A program made the translations under genes and the position numbers. Source: Crocinitomix catalasitica ATCC 23190 (GTDB lineage Bacteria; Bacteroidota; Bacteroidia; Flavobacteriales_D; Crocinitomicaceae). Taken from it: a stretch of 64,000 nt of DNA. This document shows positions 6,865 through 16,273 of the stretch, in pieces (positions within the stretch are counted from its first letter, which is position 1; each line of letters opens with the position of its first letter). A model generated the notes under the pieces. It saw nothing but the letters and a program-made list of their open reading frames with translations. It did not search any database and was not told the origin of the DNA. The DNA lies in assembly GCF_000621625.1 (NCBI RefSeq), contig NZ_JHXV01000008.1, positions 144,695 through 208,694 of the forward strand, in the 5' to 3' direction.

Positions 6865-9270
6865 TTAGTCAACCTTCCCGTCAACGATGAGTTTCTTTAA
6901 TTTTTGATATAAAAACGACACAATCAATAACAATACACCTAATGAAATAAAGGCGATGATTTTTCCTGCCTCCGTGATGTTTTGAATGTCTGAAGTGAAC
7001 AGTTTTAATAAGGCGACAGTGAAAATAGCAAGCGCCAATAAGCGGAATGTTCGCCATTGTTTACGCATGCCAATTACCATGATCACCAATGAGCATATTC
7101 CCCATAACACCGTATAACCTTCGGTTTGTGTATGGCGCAGAATTGTCGATTCACTGAATTTTGATGCATAATTAAATACTGCAATATGATCCATTTCGAA
7201 CGATGCTAAAACAATTCCTGCAATGGCTAAAGCCGCAGTGATAATAACGCTTTCATTCCCTGTTGGTAGAATAGCTTTCCCAGCGCGATGTAATAAATAC
7301 ATTAAGCCAATCAGGAAGAGTACAACCACATAATGCATATAAAAGAATCCTTGCTCAGCCGCATTCAAGATAACCATCGAACGGATGCTGATGATTGTTC
7401 CGTTGGCAAAAAGTAAGTAGAGCAATGTGCAAACAGTTCCGAATACAAAGAATAATTGTTGCAATGGAATTGATTTCCGCATATTGGCAATAATCAATGT
7501 CACGGAAATGAATACAAAATGGAAGAGCCAAATGATTAATATTTCAGCGCTTTTATATTCTATTGTCCGAATTTGATTCGTTAATTCTTGTAAACTGGCC
7601 AAGTAAAGACCTAAAAAGATCGCGCCGCCCAAAATACTGCGGTATAAATGCATCGGGAATAAAAGGCGTTCTCCTGCTATTGCATTCCTTTTAATTAAGA
7701 TAAAGATGGCATACAATGCACCCAATACAAAAACATAACTCAGAAATTCACTATTAAAAATCGGGGTGTTATATTGAGGGTAAATTGTATTGATCAACAT
7801 GTCTTTTGCAAATCCTATGAATGCAATAATACTAACAAGCTGTGTCGCATTTTTAAGCATCTTTAAATTCGATTTTTGCGCAACTACCAATAAAACGACG
7901 CCTTCAATTCCCCAGAAAATGGTCATATAATTTCCGTCGAACATTAATGCGCCAGCCAAGGTTATAAAACTGATGGCTTTGCCTAGAAGTAGGATCGAAA
8001 TCGTGTTTTCTGGTTGCTTAAATCGTCGAACGATAATGAATAAGACAAAGAAAAAACTAGCAATCAATATCGTTAACGTTCCTTGCCAATCTGTTGCATT
8101 TATTTTCGGCAATAAGAACATCGAACAAGTATAATAAAGGATCGTGATGGTAGAGAGTTGAATAATTTCCCATGCGTTAAATCTTACCTTTTTGCTGATA
8201 TTATACAATAAAGTCATGCCTAAGAACAGGATGAAAAATACATGTACGAAAAACAATCCCCATTTTGCTTCGATTGATCCGTAAAGGTTGCCAACGGTGA
8301 ATAACCATCCTCCAAAAAATAACACAGTAAAATACAAGGCTAACTTCCCGATAATATTCCATTTTTTAAAATAACTCAACATTAACATGCCTGTATTGAT
8401 GATTGTGATGTAGGTAAAGAAGGCAACATAATTATTGGTCTCACCTTTCACCATAAATGGCGTGGTAAAGGCACCAATCAGAGCAATAATGGCCAATTCT
8501 TTTCGATCGTAAATAATAGAAATACCGACAGAAAATAGGGTGATGAGTACCATGATTAAGAATGCTACGGGTTGCGCAAATAAGCCATATTCGTGGTAAG
8601 CGATTGAAATGGTATAATACATAATACTAATTCCACCGCCAATTAATACCGAGCTAAATGCCATGTACTTGCGACGTAATGCATGTGCCACACCGATCAA
8701 TAATCCGCCTGTTCCAATTCCAATTAATACACGGCCCCATTCTCCAATCCAATTTTTATCGATGGCGTATTTTACAAAGAATCCTACACCGATCACTAGA
8801 ATAGCAATACCGATTTTATTTAACCAGTTTTCACCGATTAGTTTTTCATAATCTCGTGCTGGTTTTGGCGTTGTTTCTTTTTTAGGTTGAACAGTAGCGA
8901 TAGAAGGTTCCGTTTTTGGAACCGATACCTTAATATGTTCTGCAGATTTTAGTCTTTCGACAGGTTTGACGAATGGAATTTCTTCCTTCTCAACAGGCTT
9001 TGGAATCACTGGTTTCACAACCGAAGCTTCTTCCTTTATAATGGGGTTTGGTTGAACGACAGGCGGTGCTTTTTTAATTTCAATTGGTGCTTTTTCAACT
9101 TTTGGTAAAGGTTTAGGAATGATTTCTTCTGTTTTTAGACCGTTTACCTTTCGTTTTAGTTCGTCAATATTTTGTCCCAATTGGCTAAACTGTCTTGTCG
9201 TTTCATTTCTGAAAGAATTGATCATTACGATTAAAATGACAGCAATGATCAGTGAAATAAATAAAGTCAT
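6865..9270 (-). CDS. DUF2339 multi-pass membrane protein
   Basis: An N-terminal anchor (residues 1-18) is followed by a short coiled coil (QLGQNIDELKRKV) and a Lys/Pro/Glu-rich linker to about residue 140, probably a spacer. From about 145 (KLIGENWLNKIGIAILVIGVGFF) to the end, more than 20 hydrophobic helices follow. The WLNKIGI...GVGFFVKYAID entry and the helices after it are diagnostic of DUF2339 (PF10101). The 801-residue length is normal for the family. Its biochemical role is unknown; the membrane location is clear. It lies 41 bp downstream of the GT2 gene and shares its promoter by inference. Confidence 0.85.
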   Translation of the reverse strand: MTLFISLIIAVILIVMINSFRNETTRQFSQLGQNIDELKRKVNGLKTEEIIPKPLPKVEKAPIEIKKAPPVVQPNPIIKEEASVVKPVIPKPVEKEEIPFVKPVERLKSAEHIKVSVPKTEPSIATVQPKKETTPKPARDYEKLIGENWLNKIGIAILVIGVGFFVKYAIDKNWIGEWGRVLIGIGTGGLLIGVAHALRRKYMAFSSVLIGGGISIMYYTISIAYHEYGLFAQPVAFLIMVLITLFSVGISIIYDRKELAIIALIGAFTTPFMVKGETNNYVAFFTYITIINTGMLMLSYFKKWNIIGKLALYFTVLFFGGWLFTVGNLYGSIEAKWGLFFVHVFFILFLGMTLLYNISKKVRFNAWEIIQLSTITILYYTCSMFLLPKINATDWQGTLTILIASFFFVLFIIVRRFKQPENTISILLLGKAISFITLAGALMFDGNYMTIFWGIEGVVLLVVAQKSNLKMLKNATQLVSIIAFIGFAKDMLINTIYPQYNTPIFNSEFLSYVFVLGALYAIFILIKRNAIAGERLLFPMHLYRSILGGAIFLGLYLASLQELTNQIRTIEYKSAEILIIWLFHFVFISVTLIIANMRKSIPLQQLFFVFGTVCTLLYLLFANGTIISIRSMVILNAAEQGFFYMHYVVVLFLIGLMYLLHRAGKAILPTGNESVIITAALAIAGIVLASFEMDHIAVFNYASKFSESTILRHTQTEGYTVLWGICSLVIMVIGMRKQWRTFRLLALAIFTVALLKLFTSDIQNITEAGKIIAFISLGVLLLIVSFLYQKLKKLIVDGKVD

Positions 9271-9311
9271 AACTTAAAATTTAGATGAATATTTATTGTG
9301 GTTTTAATCTT

Positions 9312-10031
9312 TTATTGTTGCTGTAAATGGATGCGGTGTTTGATGATAAAGAGGTTTCTTATTTCTTGTGGTAAATGACTGAATTTACCTTTGCTCCGTT
9401 CGTCATTCAGCCATCTCACTGGAACTTCGGCGATGGTGTGATTATAAGATCTTGCCAATCCTAAAGCTTCTAAGTCGAAAGACCATTGGTTGATTTCGCA
9501 TTTAGAAAAGATCTTTTCAGCAGCCTCAGCTGTATATGCTTTGAAACCACAATTCGGGTCGACAATGCCAGGCAGTAGAATGTTTTGCACGATCTGATTC
9601 GCAAATCGACTCCACACTCTTCTATGCCAAGGTTGTGGAATGGCTACATCAGAACTTGGTAAATATCTCGATCCGATTGAAATGTCTGCCCCATAATGAA
9701 TGATCGGCGTCAAGAGTTTTTCTAATTCAGATATCGGTGTCGATTCATCCGCGTCCATAAAAACACGAATTTCACCAATAGCTTCTAGCATACCGCGTTT
9801 CACCGCAGCGCCTTTTCCTTTGTTCTCAGGTTGAACGACTAATTTAAGATGATGATGTTCCAATTCTAATGCTTTAATCAATTGAACCGTTCGGTCAGTT
9901 GAACCATCATCTACAACCAAAATTTCATAAGTATAATTCGTTTGGTTTAAATGTTGAATGCAGTTTTCAATTGTAGGTTGAATGCGTTCCACTTCGTTGT
10001 ATGCTGGTATTATTATGCTGATATCTTTCAT
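9312..10031 (-). CDS. GT2 family glycosyltransferase, dolichyl-phosphate glucosyltransferase-like
   Basis: The protein (239 residues) starts DISIIIPAYNEVERI, has the nucleotide-sugar motif VVDDGSTD, then GKGAAVKRGM and the metal-binding FMDADEST. The later NPNCGFKAYTAEAA-like segment (DPNCGFKAY) and the QWSFDLEALGLA stretch are typical of Alg5/DPM-like enzymes that load a sugar onto a polyprenyl phosphate. No membrane anchor is present, so it is a cytoplasmic or peripheral enzyme. It is first in an operon with DUF2339 and two small membrane proteins, directly behind a clear promoter. The donor and acceptor cannot be told from sequence. Confidence 0.85.
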   Translation of the reverse strand: MKDISIIIPAYNEVERIQPTIENCIQHLNQTNYTYEILVVDDGSTDRTVQLIKALELEHHHLKLVVQPENKGKGAAVKRGMLEAIGEIRVFMDADESTPISELEKLLTPIIHYGADISIGSRYLPSSDVAIPQPWHRRVWSRFANQIVQNILLPGIVDPNCGFKAYTAEAAEKIFSKCEINQWSFDLEALGLARSYNHTIAEVPVRWLNDERSKGKFSHLPQEIRNLFIIKHRIHLQQQ

Positions 10032-10056
10032 GATTCTGTTTTTTAATTTCTTGGGT

Positions 10057-10087
10057 CAAACTTAGGTCGATATCAAATCCCTGACAA
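10057..10087 (-). promoter_or_regulatory. Bacteroidota-type promoter for the GT2-DUF2339 operon
   Basis: On the minus strand a -33 TTG (10085-10087) and a -7 TAAGTTTG (10057-10064) are separated by exactly 20 bp. This matches the TTG-N19-21-TAnnTTTG promoter of the Bacteroidota primary sigma factor. The -7 box ends 26 bp before the GT2 start codon. Confidence 0.65.
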
Positions 10088-10191
10088 GGTGTGATTTTCA
10101 AATTACGTACTTTTGAAATCGACGCATTAACTTAATTTATGTTGTATTTATGGTGTTTTAATTGTTTTAAAACGTACTTTAGTAATTGATT

Positions 10192-11700
10192 ATGAAAGAC
10201 GATTTACAGGCCATTATCCATTCCTTATCATCACTTGAGCAGAAAGAATTCAGGCAATTCATTCAGCGGAATCGGTTTAAAAACTCGAGGATTGACTTAG
10301 ATTTATTCGACCTTTTTGTAGAAGAGCGGGACATTGATAATGGAGAGGTCTTGCTAAAATTATACGGAGATGATCAGCAGAAAAACGCCTATCATAGTGT
10401 TCGGAAAAGGTTGATTAAACATATCAACGAATTCATTTATTTGCGTCAGATTGATTCAGATGAAAGTTTGGATGCAGAGATCAGTAAGAACTTAATTTTA
10501 GTTCGGCATTTATTTGCGCACAACCTCACCAAATTAGCTTGGAAGAATTTAAAGAAGAGTGAGCGATTGGCGGAACAGGCCGAATTAAATGTCCAGCTTC
10601 AACTTATTTACGATTTACAAATAGAGCATTTCGACACAGCCTATGTCCAATCCTCTTTAGATGATTTGGTTAAAAAAAGGATGCAAATCGCTCTCTTAGC
10701 GGACGATGATCAGAAATTGAAAATTGTGGGCAGTTTCGTAAAGCAAGAATTGGCAAAAGTTAAAATTCAAGCAGTCGATTTGGATTTGGAGCGCATCCTC
10801 GATTTATTACTCAATACCTTCGAGATGAACGATACACTTTTTCGTCGACCGAAATTGCGGTATAATTTTATGCTCATCGCTCGTGGAATAATTCTAGCGA
10901 ATAAAGCCTTCTATTCGTTCGAAGAATATGCCATTCAGAATTACGACAAGATCAATGCATCCGGTTATTTTGAAGCCAAACCATCCTATCGATTAAATAT
11001 CCTTTACATCATTGCGCATACTTTGTATCGGAACAAGAAATTTGACAAAGCAATTGAATATCTCCAGGAGATGGAAACAACCTTAACCCAAGTGAATAAA
11101 GGTGTTTTTAACCGTTTTAATCCGAAATATCATTTGCTGCTCGCGGCTTGTGAGAATTTTAATGGGTCGATTGAAAATGCGATCGAAATACTAGAAACAC
11201 TGAATACATTTAAGTCAATTGGAAAAGAAGATGAGTTAAATGCCCGTTTGAATCTGTCGATTTATCATTTTCAAAATAATGATTTTAAAACGGCCAATCG
11301 TACTTTACAATTGATGGGGAAAACAGACCATTGGTTAGATAAGAATATTGGCGTTGAATGGCGGGTGAAAAAAAATCTAATCGAAATAATTTATCAATAC
11401 GAATTGGGCAATTATGAGATAGCATTCGACCGTATTCTTGCCATGGAGCGGAGTCAAAAAGACCTTTTAGTGACTGAGAAGTACCGTCGAATTTCAGTCT
11501 TTTTAAACCTGCTCAAGTTTATGATTGATCATCCCAATGATATTACCAGCGAGGCATTTTACAATAAAGTTGAAACATCAATTGATTGGATAGAAAAGGA
11601 AAAAGAAGATTTGCAAGCGATGGGTTATTATGCTTGGTTAAAAGCGAAGATGTCAAGTGCAAATTTCTATGACGTTATGTTAGGTTTGATTAAAGTTTAG
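10192..11700 (+). CDS. Helical-repeat cytoplasmic protein, unknown function
   Basis: I start at ATG 10192 (MKDDLQAI...); an in-frame TTG two codons earlier is a poorer choice. The 502-residue protein has no signal peptide or membrane helix. It is almost entirely predicted helix, with TPR-like pairs from about residue 250 (AHTLYRNKKFDKAIEYLQEME, LLAACENFNGSIENAIEIL, LSIYHFQNNDFKTANRTL). The N-terminal 90 residues (SLSSLEQKEFRQFIQRN...RKRLIKHINEFIYLR) recur in Bacteroidota proteins of this type, where they look like a small helical module. It is divergently oriented from the GT2 operon. It is probably a scaffold or adaptor; no enzyme motif is seen. Confidence 0.6.
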   Translation: MKDDLQAIIHSLSSLEQKEFRQFIQRNRFKNSRIDLDLFDLFVEERDIDNGEVLLKLYGDDQQKNAYHSVRKRLIKHINEFIYLRQIDSDESLDAEISKNLILVRHLFAHNLTKLAWKNLKKSERLAEQAELNVQLQLIYDLQIEHFDTAYVQSSLDDLVKKRMQIALLADDDQKLKIVGSFVKQELAKVKIQAVDLDLERILDLLLNTFEMNDTLFRRPKLRYNFMLIARGIILANKAFYSFEEYAIQNYDKINASGYFEAKPSYRLNILYIIAHTLYRNKKFDKAIEYLQEMETTLTQVNKGVFNRFNPKYHLLLAACENFNGSIENAIEILETLNTFKSIGKEDELNARLNLSIYHFQNNDFKTANRTLQLMGKTDHWLDKNIGVEWRVKKNLIEIIYQYELGNYEIAFDRILAMERSQKDLLVTEKYRRISVFLNLLKFMIDHPNDITSEAFYNKVETSIDWIEKEKEDLQAMGYYAWLKAKMSSANFYDVMLGLIKV

Positions 11701-11707
11701 GCTTGCA

Positions 11708-12433
11708 CTACACAGGTCTGCGCAGAAATTGATAGCTGAAACCAATCGTAAATTGTCTGCTGTATAATTGATGCGTACTCGGCGGATTCGGAAATGATGA
11801 AGCTTGTCTGATTTCGTTTCCATAACTAATATCATTCACCCCGATATATGCTTTCGCTATTATTGTGGCTCTTGGCATAATCTGATATCCGCATTGAAAA
11901 ATAGCGCCATAGTCTATTGATCTTGTTGTTTTTCCAGCGGGATAATCTGAAAGGAGCGTAGGGTTTTCCGAGTCAATATCCGCATATCGCATGACTTGCG
12001 TTCGACTGGATAGGCTAGCCATAATTTGATACCCAATTCCAAAGGTTAATTTATTATTCGTGATAGAAAATACGAGCGGTAAAGAGGCGTATAGTGTTGA
12101 TCTATTTTTGGCAAGATTCATTGTGGTTGATTCGTAAAACGCGCCATTAAAACTTTCTTTGATAAAGGTTTCCTCTTGTTTTCCGCTTATTGTTGTCAAT
12201 CCAAGACCTGTAGAGATGGAAATTTTATTGAAGTCATATCGATAATCAACATTAAGACCAAAACTTTCCCTAAATCTGGTACTCGTTTCTTGATTCAGCT
12301 TAAAAGGTTTTAGATAATCCGCTCTAATTGCAATTTTACTAATACCAAGAGATGGTGTTATGCTGAGGTTGTGTTGTGAGAATGCTGTTTGAATACAAAC
12401 GAAACTAATAAAGTTGAGCAAAATAATTTTCAT
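11708..12433 (-). CDS. Outer-membrane beta-barrel protein
   Basis: A signal peptide (MKIILLNFISFVCIQTAFSQ) precedes about 220 residues of alternating amphipathic strands (LSITPSLGISKIAIRADYL, ISISTGLGLTTISG, LPLVFSITNNKLTFGIGYQI, ATIIAKAYIGVNDISYG). It ends with QFTIGFSYQFLRRPV, an aromatic-rich last strand as in small outer-membrane barrels. The size suits an 8-10-stranded barrel. The specific role is unknown. It converges with the helical-repeat gene (7 bp between stops) and is divergent from dxs. Confidence 0.65.
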   Translation of the reverse strand: MKIILLNFISFVCIQTAFSQHNLSITPSLGISKIAIRADYLKPFKLNQETSTRFRESFGLNVDYRYDFNKISISTGLGLTTISGKQEETFIKESFNGAFYESTTMNLAKNRSTLYASLPLVFSITNNKLTFGIGYQIMASLSSRTQVMRYADIDSENPTLLSDYPAGKTTRSIDYGAIFQCGYQIMPRATIIAKAYIGVNDISYGNEIRQASSFPNPPSTHQLYSRQFTIGFSYQFLRRPV

Positions 12434-12661
12434 GATCGTCTTATTTAAAGTTAGGTCAGTTTACTACATAAAGTTGATTTGCTACAGTTAACGTTTCTCG
12501 TTGATTTATATTGTTTTGAGAAGTTAGATGCATGTTTTACAAGCGTTGAATGCGTTTTAATTCTTGGGTTGTCAACCAAAACATCAGTTTTTTCGTAATT
12601 AATGTTAAATACATTGTATGCTTTGTTAATTAAAACGTTATTAATTTAAGCCAACTTTATG

Positions 12662-12669
12662 TATCTTTG
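12662..12669 (+). promoter_or_regulatory. Probable -7 element for dxs
   Basis: TATCTTTG matches the TAnnTTTG -7 consensus and lies 17 bp before the dxs ATG, implying a very short leader. No good -33 TTG is found at the expected 19-21 bp spacing, so confidence is moderate. Confidence 0.4.
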
Positions 12670-12686
12670 TAATTCATAATCGCCCT

Positions 12687-14630
12687 ATGACAGAATATAC
12701 TGCCGGAGACCTTCTACGACAAATAGAAATTCCACAAGATTTAAGAGAAAAATTCGAAATTGATCAGTTACCTCAGGTAGCGGATGAGTTGAGACAATAT
12801 ATTATTGATGTCATATCGAAAATTGGTAATTCACACTTCGGGGCGAGTTTAGGAGTAGTTGAATTAACCGTTGCATTGCATTATGTTTTTAATACACCAG
12901 TCGATCAATTAATTTGGGATGTAGGTCATCAGGCTTATGGACATAAAATTTTAACTGGTCGTAGAGATCGTTTTCATACGAATCGTATTAAAGGTGGAAT
13001 TTCAGGATTCCCTAAAAGAAGCGAAAGTGAATATGATACTTTTGGTGTAGGACATTCTTCTACTTCAATTTCAGGTGCTTTAGGAATGGCTTTGGCCAAT
13101 GAGTATAAGAAAGATGATCGTCAGCATATTGCCGTAATTGGTGATGGTTCGATGACGGCAGGTTTAGCTTTTGAAGGTTTAAATCACGCTGGAATTACAA
13201 ATACGAATCTTTTAGTTGTATTGAATGACAACTGTATGTCTATCGATCCAAATGTTGGTGCATTGCGCGAATATTTAACGGATATTACGACATCACATAC
13301 CTACAATAAAGTAAAGGATGATGTTTGGACATTGTTGGGGAAAATATCTAAGTTTGGTCCAAATGCACAAGCCATTGCTTCTAAAATCAGTAATGCTTTA
13401 AAGGGAACTTTATTGAAGGATAGTAATTATTTCGAATCTTTAAAGTTTAGATATTTTGGGCCTATTGATGGGCATGACACAATAGGATTGGTGAATATCA
13501 TGGAAGATCTAAAAGATATTCCTGGACCGAAAATCTTGCATGTCATTACCAAAAAAGGTAAAGGATATCAACCTGCCGAGGATGGGAATGCAACACAATG
13601 GCATGCACCAGGAGTCTTTAATAAAGATACCGGTGAGATTGTTAAGGTTGTGCCTTCGTCTCCACAGGCTCCAAAATTTCAAGAAGTATTCGGTCATACC
13701 ATTGTTGAATTGGCTGAAAAGAATGATAAGATTATGGGAATTACTCCGGCAATGCCATCTGGTAGTTCTTTAAATATAATGATGAAGGCAATGCCGAATC
13801 GCGCAATTGACGTGGGTATTGCTGAGCAACATGCGGTAACTGTTTCGGCAGGTATGGCAACACAAGGTTTAATTCCGTTTTGTAATATTTATTCGTCGTT
13901 TATGCAACGCGCATACGATCAAGTAATACATGACGTAGCCTTACAAAATTTAAATGTCGTTTTCTGTTTAGATAGAGGAGGATTGGTTGGTGCTGATGGT
14001 GCGACACATCACGGTGCTTATGATTTGTCATATATGCGAAGTATTCCCAATTTGGTTGTGTCTTCACCTATGAATGAGTCTGAATTGAGAAACTTGATGT
14101 ACACGGCACAATTGCCAGATCAAGGTCCTTTCTCTATTCGTTACCCACGAGGAAAAGGGGTAATGCCGAAATGGAAAACACCATTCAAAGAAATTAAAAT
14201 TGGTACAGGTAGAAAAGTAAAGTCGGGCGATGATATTGCTTTTTTAACCATTGGTCCAATCGGGAATTATACAACCAAAGCTATTGCCACACTCGAAGAG
14301 AAAGGTATTTCTGCAGCGCATTTTGATATGCGTTTCGTTAAGCCGATCGATGAAATGTTATTACACGAAGTCTTCTCAAAATTTGACAAGGTAATTACAG
14401 TAGAAGATGGTGCAATAATGGGCGGTATGGGTTCTGCAGTATTAGAATTCATGGCAGATCATGGATATACAGCCAAGGTGGTACGTTTAGGAATTCCAGA
14501 TAAATTTATTCACCACGGCACACAAGACGAATTATACGCAGAGTGTAATTTTGATGCACCAGCAATGGTTGCCGCAGCTGAGAAGTTGATGAATGGTATT
14601 GCGAAGCAAGGTAATGCTTCGGTAGGATAG
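12687..14630 (+). CDS. dxs: 1-deoxy-D-xylulose-5-phosphate synthase
   Basis: Dxs condenses pyruvate with glyceraldehyde 3-phosphate, using thiamine diphosphate, to start the MEP isoprenoid pathway and supply thiamine and pyridoxal precursors. Seen here are the N-terminal VGHQAYGHKILTGR segment with active-site histidines, the thiamine-binding GDGSMTAG...LNDNCMSI motif, the transketolase-type GIAEQHAVTVSAGMA with the catalytic Glu, and the C-terminal regulatory domain (MRFVKPID, EDGAIMGGMG). The 647 residues match the family. It is a single gene in cytoplasmic metabolism, with a -7-like box 17 bp upstream; no other MEP-pathway gene is in the window. Confidence 0.97.
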   Translation: MTEYTAGDLLRQIEIPQDLREKFEIDQLPQVADELRQYIIDVISKIGNSHFGASLGVVELTVALHYVFNTPVDQLIWDVGHQAYGHKILTGRRDRFHTNRIKGGISGFPKRSESEYDTFGVGHSSTSISGALGMALANEYKKDDRQHIAVIGDGSMTAGLAFEGLNHAGITNTNLLVVLNDNCMSIDPNVGALREYLTDITTSHTYNKVKDDVWTLLGKISKFGPNAQAIASKISNALKGTLLKDSNYFESLKFRYFGPIDGHDTIGLVNIMEDLKDIPGPKILHVITKKGKGYQPAEDGNATQWHAPGVFNKDTGEIVKVVPSSPQAPKFQEVFGHTIVELAEKNDKIMGITPAMPSGSSLNIMMKAMPNRAIDVGIAEQHAVTVSAGMATQGLIPFCNIYSSFMQRAYDQVIHDVALQNLNVVFCLDRGGLVGADGATHHGAYDLSYMRSIPNLVVSSPMNESELRNLMYTAQLPDQGPFSIRYPRGKGVMPKWKTPFKEIKIGTGRKVKSGDDIAFLTIGPIGNYTTKAIATLEEKGISAAHFDMRFVKPIDEMLLHEVFSKFDKVITVEDGAIMGGMGSAVLEFMADHGYTAKVVRLGIPDKFIHHGTQDELYAECNFDAPAMVAAAEKLMNGIAKQGNASVG

Positions 14631-14649
14631 TCGGTTTAACTTCACCCTT

Positions 14650-14698
14650 TCCAAGCCCTGAAGTGGCGCATTATTATTCCCTAGGACAAAGTCTTAGG
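14650..14698. repeat. REP-like palindromes next to a transposase relic
   Basis: The segment contains AAGCCCTGAAGTGGCGC followed by CCTAGGAC-AAA-GTCTTAGG (14680-14698), a stem with one mismatch. Both motifs recur at 19.67-19.84 kb, where copies read GCCCTGAAGGGGC and CATAGGAC-AAA-GTCCTATG. They look like two types of Bacteroidota REP element. Confidence 0.55.
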
Positions 14699-14709
14699 AT
14701 ATGTCAAAT

Positions 14710-14832
14710 CTAATCCCAAACATAATCCTCATCATAATCAATGTTATACCTCTCCAAATAATACCTATACTCCTCCTTAAAGTCAATCTTCCGATGATGC
14801 TCGTGTTGATTCCAGATGTAGTTTTTTACGGA
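14710..14832 (-). pseudogene. C-terminal relic of a REP-associated tyrosine (IS200-like) transposase
   Basis: The minus strand encodes about 40 codons ending in TAG at 14710-14712, including NYIWNQHEHHRKIDF and, at the end, YNIDYDEDYVWD. This is the conserved tail of Y1_Tnp transposases of the RAYT type. An in-frame stop lies just upstream and no HUH or catalytic Tyr segment follows, so the rest of the gene is gone. It borders REP-like palindromes, the sequences such enzymes act on. No function is expected. Confidence 0.7.
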
Positions 14833-15034
14833 TCAGTCACAAAAGTTGGGGAGGAATTTAGGCCAAAATAATTTTCTTTGTAAAAAAGAATAAGTGTTGG
14901 ATTGATTTTTTTAGAGTAAAATAATTTTACTAATTACAACTTAACCCAATAATCATATCCGAAACTCGATTTTTCGATGCCATTCTTTTAAGAGCCATAA
15001 GAAACGAATTGAAACTGGTAAAAAAGTGAGGAAG

Positions 15035-15053
15035 CTCCAATCTCTGATTGGAG
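15035..15053. repeat. Perfect 8-bp hairpin, REP-like
   Basis: CTCCAATC (15035-15042) and GATTGGAG (15046-15053) are exact complements around a TCT loop, followed by ATCACCGATC. It resembles a further type of REP element near the transposase relic. Confidence 0.4.
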
Positions 15054-15139
15054 ATCACCGATCTTTTCCATTTTCAAGAGTGGCGTTGGTGAGTAAAAGC
15101 GGGCTATTGGTTGTAGGCCCTGCCAGGCAGCCTTTTTTG

Positions 15140-15168
15140 CTTCCTTTTTTTGCTGTAAAAAAAGGAAG
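15140..15168. repeat. Perfect 12-bp poly-T/poly-A hairpin
   Basis: CTTCCTTTTTTT (15140-15151) and AAAAAAAGGAAG (15157-15168) pair exactly around GCTGT. No gene ends nearby, so a terminator role is doubtful; it fits an intergenic repeat or mobile-element relic. Confidence 0.4.
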
Positions 15169-15433
15169 AAGAGGTTAAATAAAGTTTAAAAGCAAATCGG
15201 GTAACCAAAAAAGTCAAAATAAAATTTTGATGATTCAAAAATGTGGCTCTAATCATATTAAGATTAACTCAAGTATTTAGCTCTTCCACAAGAATTAGTC
15301 TTGATCCGTTACTTCTAATGTCAAAATATAAATTATTCCAGACGTTATTCCGAATGTTTAATCTAATCAATTAGGGTAGATGGAATGTTATTCAATCATT
15401 TATAATGATTGATGTTTTTTTAATATTGACCAA

Positions 15434-15970
15434 TTATCGCTTCAATTCCTTTTTATATTTAATCCATTCGTCCTTAGACATGCTTTGTTCTGACAAAACA
15501 AAATCATTATTATCTAACGAAGCAACCAAATAACTTACGAGTTTATTGTCGTTTTTAGATTTGATGTTACGTGTATTGCGCGTTGAAACGAATTGATTAC
15601 AAGCCACCATCTCCCAGTTGTGGACTTTAGAGTTTCGAATAAAAAAATCAAGTAAAGACTCATCACTATTACTGTTTTTAGAAGTGACAACAACTCTATT
15701 TACTTGGTTCCAAACGCTGTCATAATCAAGATGAATTTCAAATAGGACGTCGGCGTTGTCTTGTGGTTCACTTGTGTTGGCAAGAATAATTTCAGTACCA
15801 TCTTGTGTATTATTTAATGTACAAGAAATGGTATCGCCTAATTCGTTATAACTTTCATATTCCGTTTTAACATTTTCATAATCCATTCCAATAATATAGT
15901 CAAAATCGAATTGTGCAGATACAGTTGTGGTCATGCCAATAACGGCAAGAATTAAAATAAGTTTTTTCAT
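15434..15970 (-). CDS. Secreted protein of unknown function
   Basis: A clear SPI signal peptide (MKKLILILAVIGMTTTVSAQ, cleavage after residue 19 or 20) starts this 178-residue protein. The mature part is soluble and mixed alpha/beta, with strands SCTLNN, VLFEIHL and NRVVVTSK, and a charged C-terminus (SKDEWIKYKKELKR). There is no lipobox and no T9SS sorting domain, so a periplasmic location is likely. No family is recognised. It is a single gene flanked by non-coding DNA on both sides and divergent from the large T9SS gene to its right. Confidence 0.55.
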   Translation of the reverse strand: MKKLILILAVIGMTTTVSAQFDFDYIIGMDYENVKTEYESYNELGDTISCTLNNTQDGTEIILANTSEPQDNADVLFEIHLDYDSVWNQVNRVVVTSKNSNSDESLLDFFIRNSKVHNWEMVACNQFVSTRNTRNIKSKNDNKLVSYLVASLDNNDFVLSEQSMSKDEWIKYKKELKR

Positions 15971-16273
15971 GTTTTTGAGTTGTGATAAAAAAGATTTTGA
16001 GGGATCTTGTTTATCGATAAATATAAGTTTTGTTAACCTGAGCTTTCATCGGAAAGATGTTAAAAGTTCTGAATGGGTTCAGGTTGGGTAACACCTAAAA
16101 TAAGCATTATTTATAAGTAAACCGATCTATTTTAGAATAAAATGAAGTGGTTCACTTGTTGTTATCCCTCTTAATATATTAATAATACACCATAACATTA
16201 CCGTAATTCTCAGGTAATACGGGCATAATTGCTTGCCAGTAGTTTTGTTAAAAAAAAACGAAGACAAAAAATT

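Larger units (their letters stand above)
14833..15433. other. 600-bp non-coding stretch with hairpins
   Basis: No coding frame is credible. Two hairpins stand out, listed separately at 15035-15053 and 15140-15168. The rest is AT-rich and may be decayed mobile DNA, given the transposase relic at its left edge. Confidence 0.45.
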
